Source: Candidatus Poseidoniaceae archaeon
GTDB taxonomy: Archaea; Thermoplasmatota; Poseidoniia; Poseidoniales; Poseidoniaceae
Assembly: GCA_949372645.1 (NCBI GenBank)
Contig: CASIAP010000010.1
Coordinates: forward strand, 1 to 64,000
Length of the DNA stretch: 64,000 nucleotides
Reading direction: 5' to 3'
Shown: positions 63,230 through 64,000 of the stretch, one piece after another
How the letters are laid out: every line of letters begins with the position of its first letter
Numbering within the stretch: the stretch's first letter is position 1
The notes under the pieces: generated by a model
The model's input: only the letters and a program-made list of their open reading frames with translations
Database searches by the model: none
Told to the model about the DNA's origin: nothing
Translations under genes and position numbers: made by a program

Positions 63230-63268
63230 CGCCCCCCATACAAGGGAGGCCTTGATGAAGGGGGGGCG
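63230..63268. repeat. strong nested inverted repeat before gene 63283
   Basis: CGCCCCCC and GGGGGGCG are perfect 8-base arms; inside them CAAGG and CCTTG form a second matching pair (63241-63254). The hairpin ends about 15 bases before the ATG at 63283. It resembles the palindrome at 56461 in the shared TACAAGGG. Confidence 0.6.
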
Positions 63269-63282
63269 CACACATACAACCG

Positions 63283-63888
63283 GTGCCAATGCCAGAATCA
63301 AAAGAGAAAGGGTCGTTTTTCCGAAAGTGGGCCATGCGCCAGTATTGGCGAATGCAACAATCTCAAGCAGTCGTAGGGCTCTTGCTTTGGGGCATAACAA
63401 TCACCCTTCTTGTATGGCCGTATATTTCATGGAGGTTTGCTGATGCGTGCGATTCCGGCATCTGCTTTTCAGGTAGCTTTTTGGGCATCCCAAGTACTTA
63501 TGCGGGACTCTCAGTCATCTTTCTCTCAGTCATGTTTGCCGTGCTTACCATCGGCTTTCTTTACGACCAAGTCTTCTCACTGTGGACTGAATGGAGAAAC
63601 GTGGACATGGAACGCAACCCGTTTGTAACATATGCACTTTCTCCAAATTGGGTGATGATGATAGCCCTACAGGCCGAGACTCTCAAGCGAACGACTCCTG
63701 GCGATGAAGCGATTGCTCAACAAGCAGACTGGTATCTCAAATGGTGTGAACAATATACAGAAGGTGAAATGTTCGCCCGAGCAGTTCAACACTGGGACAA
63801 AGATTTGGGAGAGACGCCTACGTTCTGGTTTACCACAGATGGTGCAATGCAAAGAGCGCGTGAAACTTCGTTTGAAGATGAAGGTTGA
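63283..63888 (+). CDS. membrane protein with soluble C-terminal domain, unknown
   Basis: A 201-residue protein with two or three membrane helices (VVGLLLWGITITLLVWPYI and AGLSVIFLSVMFAVLTIGFLY) followed by a soluble helical part of about 90 residues (WYLKWCEQYTEGEMFARAV). Two Cys (CDSGICF) lie in the outer loop. No family is known to me. Starts at 63283 or 63289 are equally possible. The strong hairpin before it may limit its expression. Confidence 0.6.
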   Translation: MPMPESKEKGSFFRKWAMRQYWRMQQSQAVVGLLLWGITITLLVWPYISWRFADACDSGICFSGSFLGIPSTYAGLSVIFLSVMFAVLTIGFLYDQVFSLWTEWRNVDMERNPFVTYALSPNWVMMIALQAETLKRTTPGDEAIAQQADWYLKWCEQYTEGEMFARAVQHWDKDLGETPTFWFTTDGAMQRARETSFEDEG

Positions 63889-63897
63889 AACCTCAAA

Positions 63898-64000
63898 TCA
63901 TCTTCGTTTTCTAAGAACGATTAACAAGGCGAGAAGAAGAACGACTGCGCCACCACCACCGCCACAGACCAGTAACTGACTATCCAATGAACCTGAAAAC
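63898..64000 (-). CDS. C-terminal end of an exported protein (partial, cut by window edge)
   Basis: Only the last 34 residues are present. They read GSLDSQLLVCGGGGG, then a hydrophobic run AVVLLLALLIVL and the basic end RKRR before a TGA. A Cys followed by a glycine run, a membrane helix and an arginine cluster is the layout of MYXO-CTERM-like or related C-terminal sorting signals. The protein is therefore probably a surface protein that is processed at this tail. The upstream part lies beyond the window. Confidence 0.6.
   Translation of the reverse strand, partial: FSGSLDSQLLVCGGGGGAVVLLLALLIVLRKRR

Noticed and set aside
1-64000. tRNA, rRNA, CRISPR array, insertion sequence or replication origin
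   Set aside because: I looked for T-loop-like GGTTCRA motifs in the gaps, spaced direct repeats and transposase motifs and saw none that held up; gaps are too short and AT-rich.

Overview
The window looks like a chromosomal segment of a marine group II euryarchaeon (Candidatus Poseidoniales). The sequence-based reasons are: archaeal information genes (ribosomal protein L20a/LX, prefoldin alpha, FtsY, Trm5, diphthine synthase, a beta-CASP RNase); archaeal lipid genes (geranylgeranylglyceryl phosphate synthase and a geranylgeranyl-reductase-type flavoprotein); a proteorhodopsin-type light pump; many lipoproteins with an 'LSGCFG'-like lipobox; large secreted peptidases; and mixed bacterial-like (UvrA, PurSL, MoeA, fatty-acid-type desaturase) and eukaryote-like (GSII, URA3-type PyrF) enzymes. 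The assignment is inferred; no rRNA or tRNA gene was recognised.

Layout. 0-13 kb: tRNA and EF-2 modification (trm5/dph5, divergent from one CATG), a sodium:solute symporter with an extra outer domain, a PqqB-like hydrolase, a large orphan protein, a Cys/Met PLP enzyme with an EamA exporter, a geranylgeranyl-reductase-like flavoprotein, a HAD phosphatase, a NERD protein and a SemiSWEET. 13-19 kb: eukaryote-type glutamine synthetase facing an HTH-CBS regulator, a CocE lipoprotein hydrolase, an SDR, PyrF and a membrane-anchored receiver protein. 19.5-28 kb: L20a-PfdA-FtsY-DUF1844 operon, a secreted subtilase, then an actin-like filament protein followed by a long coiled-coil protein. 28-45 kb: GGGP synthase, ABC exporter, proteorhodopsin, membrane acyltransferase, PurQ/PurSL, UvrA, RluA, MoeA, TauE, a zinc-ribbon protein and an aCPSF-like nuclease.

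44.4-64 kb looks more accessory. It holds a ferredoxin/flavoprotein-like/desaturase row, AlaX, an M50 protease, two paralogous M28 lipoprotein peptidases about 10 kb apart, an LVIVD-propeller/SCO pair, and between the two M28 genes an AT-rich block of small zinc-ribbon membrane proteins, a Tudor-like/EF-hand fusion, and a decayed nucleotide-sugar dehydrogenase start. The right edge cuts a gene ending in a Cys-Gly-run/TM/Arg tail that resembles a C-terminal sorting signal.

Functional picture: a photoheterotroph that degrades proteins outside the cell (subtilase, two M28 peptidases, CocE), takes up the products, and gains proton-motive force from light. Two small genes missed by the ORF track were found by reading the gaps (44397-44570, TTG start; 51357-51512). 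Several intergenic gaps carry G/C-rich hairpins or palindromes just 5' of start codons.
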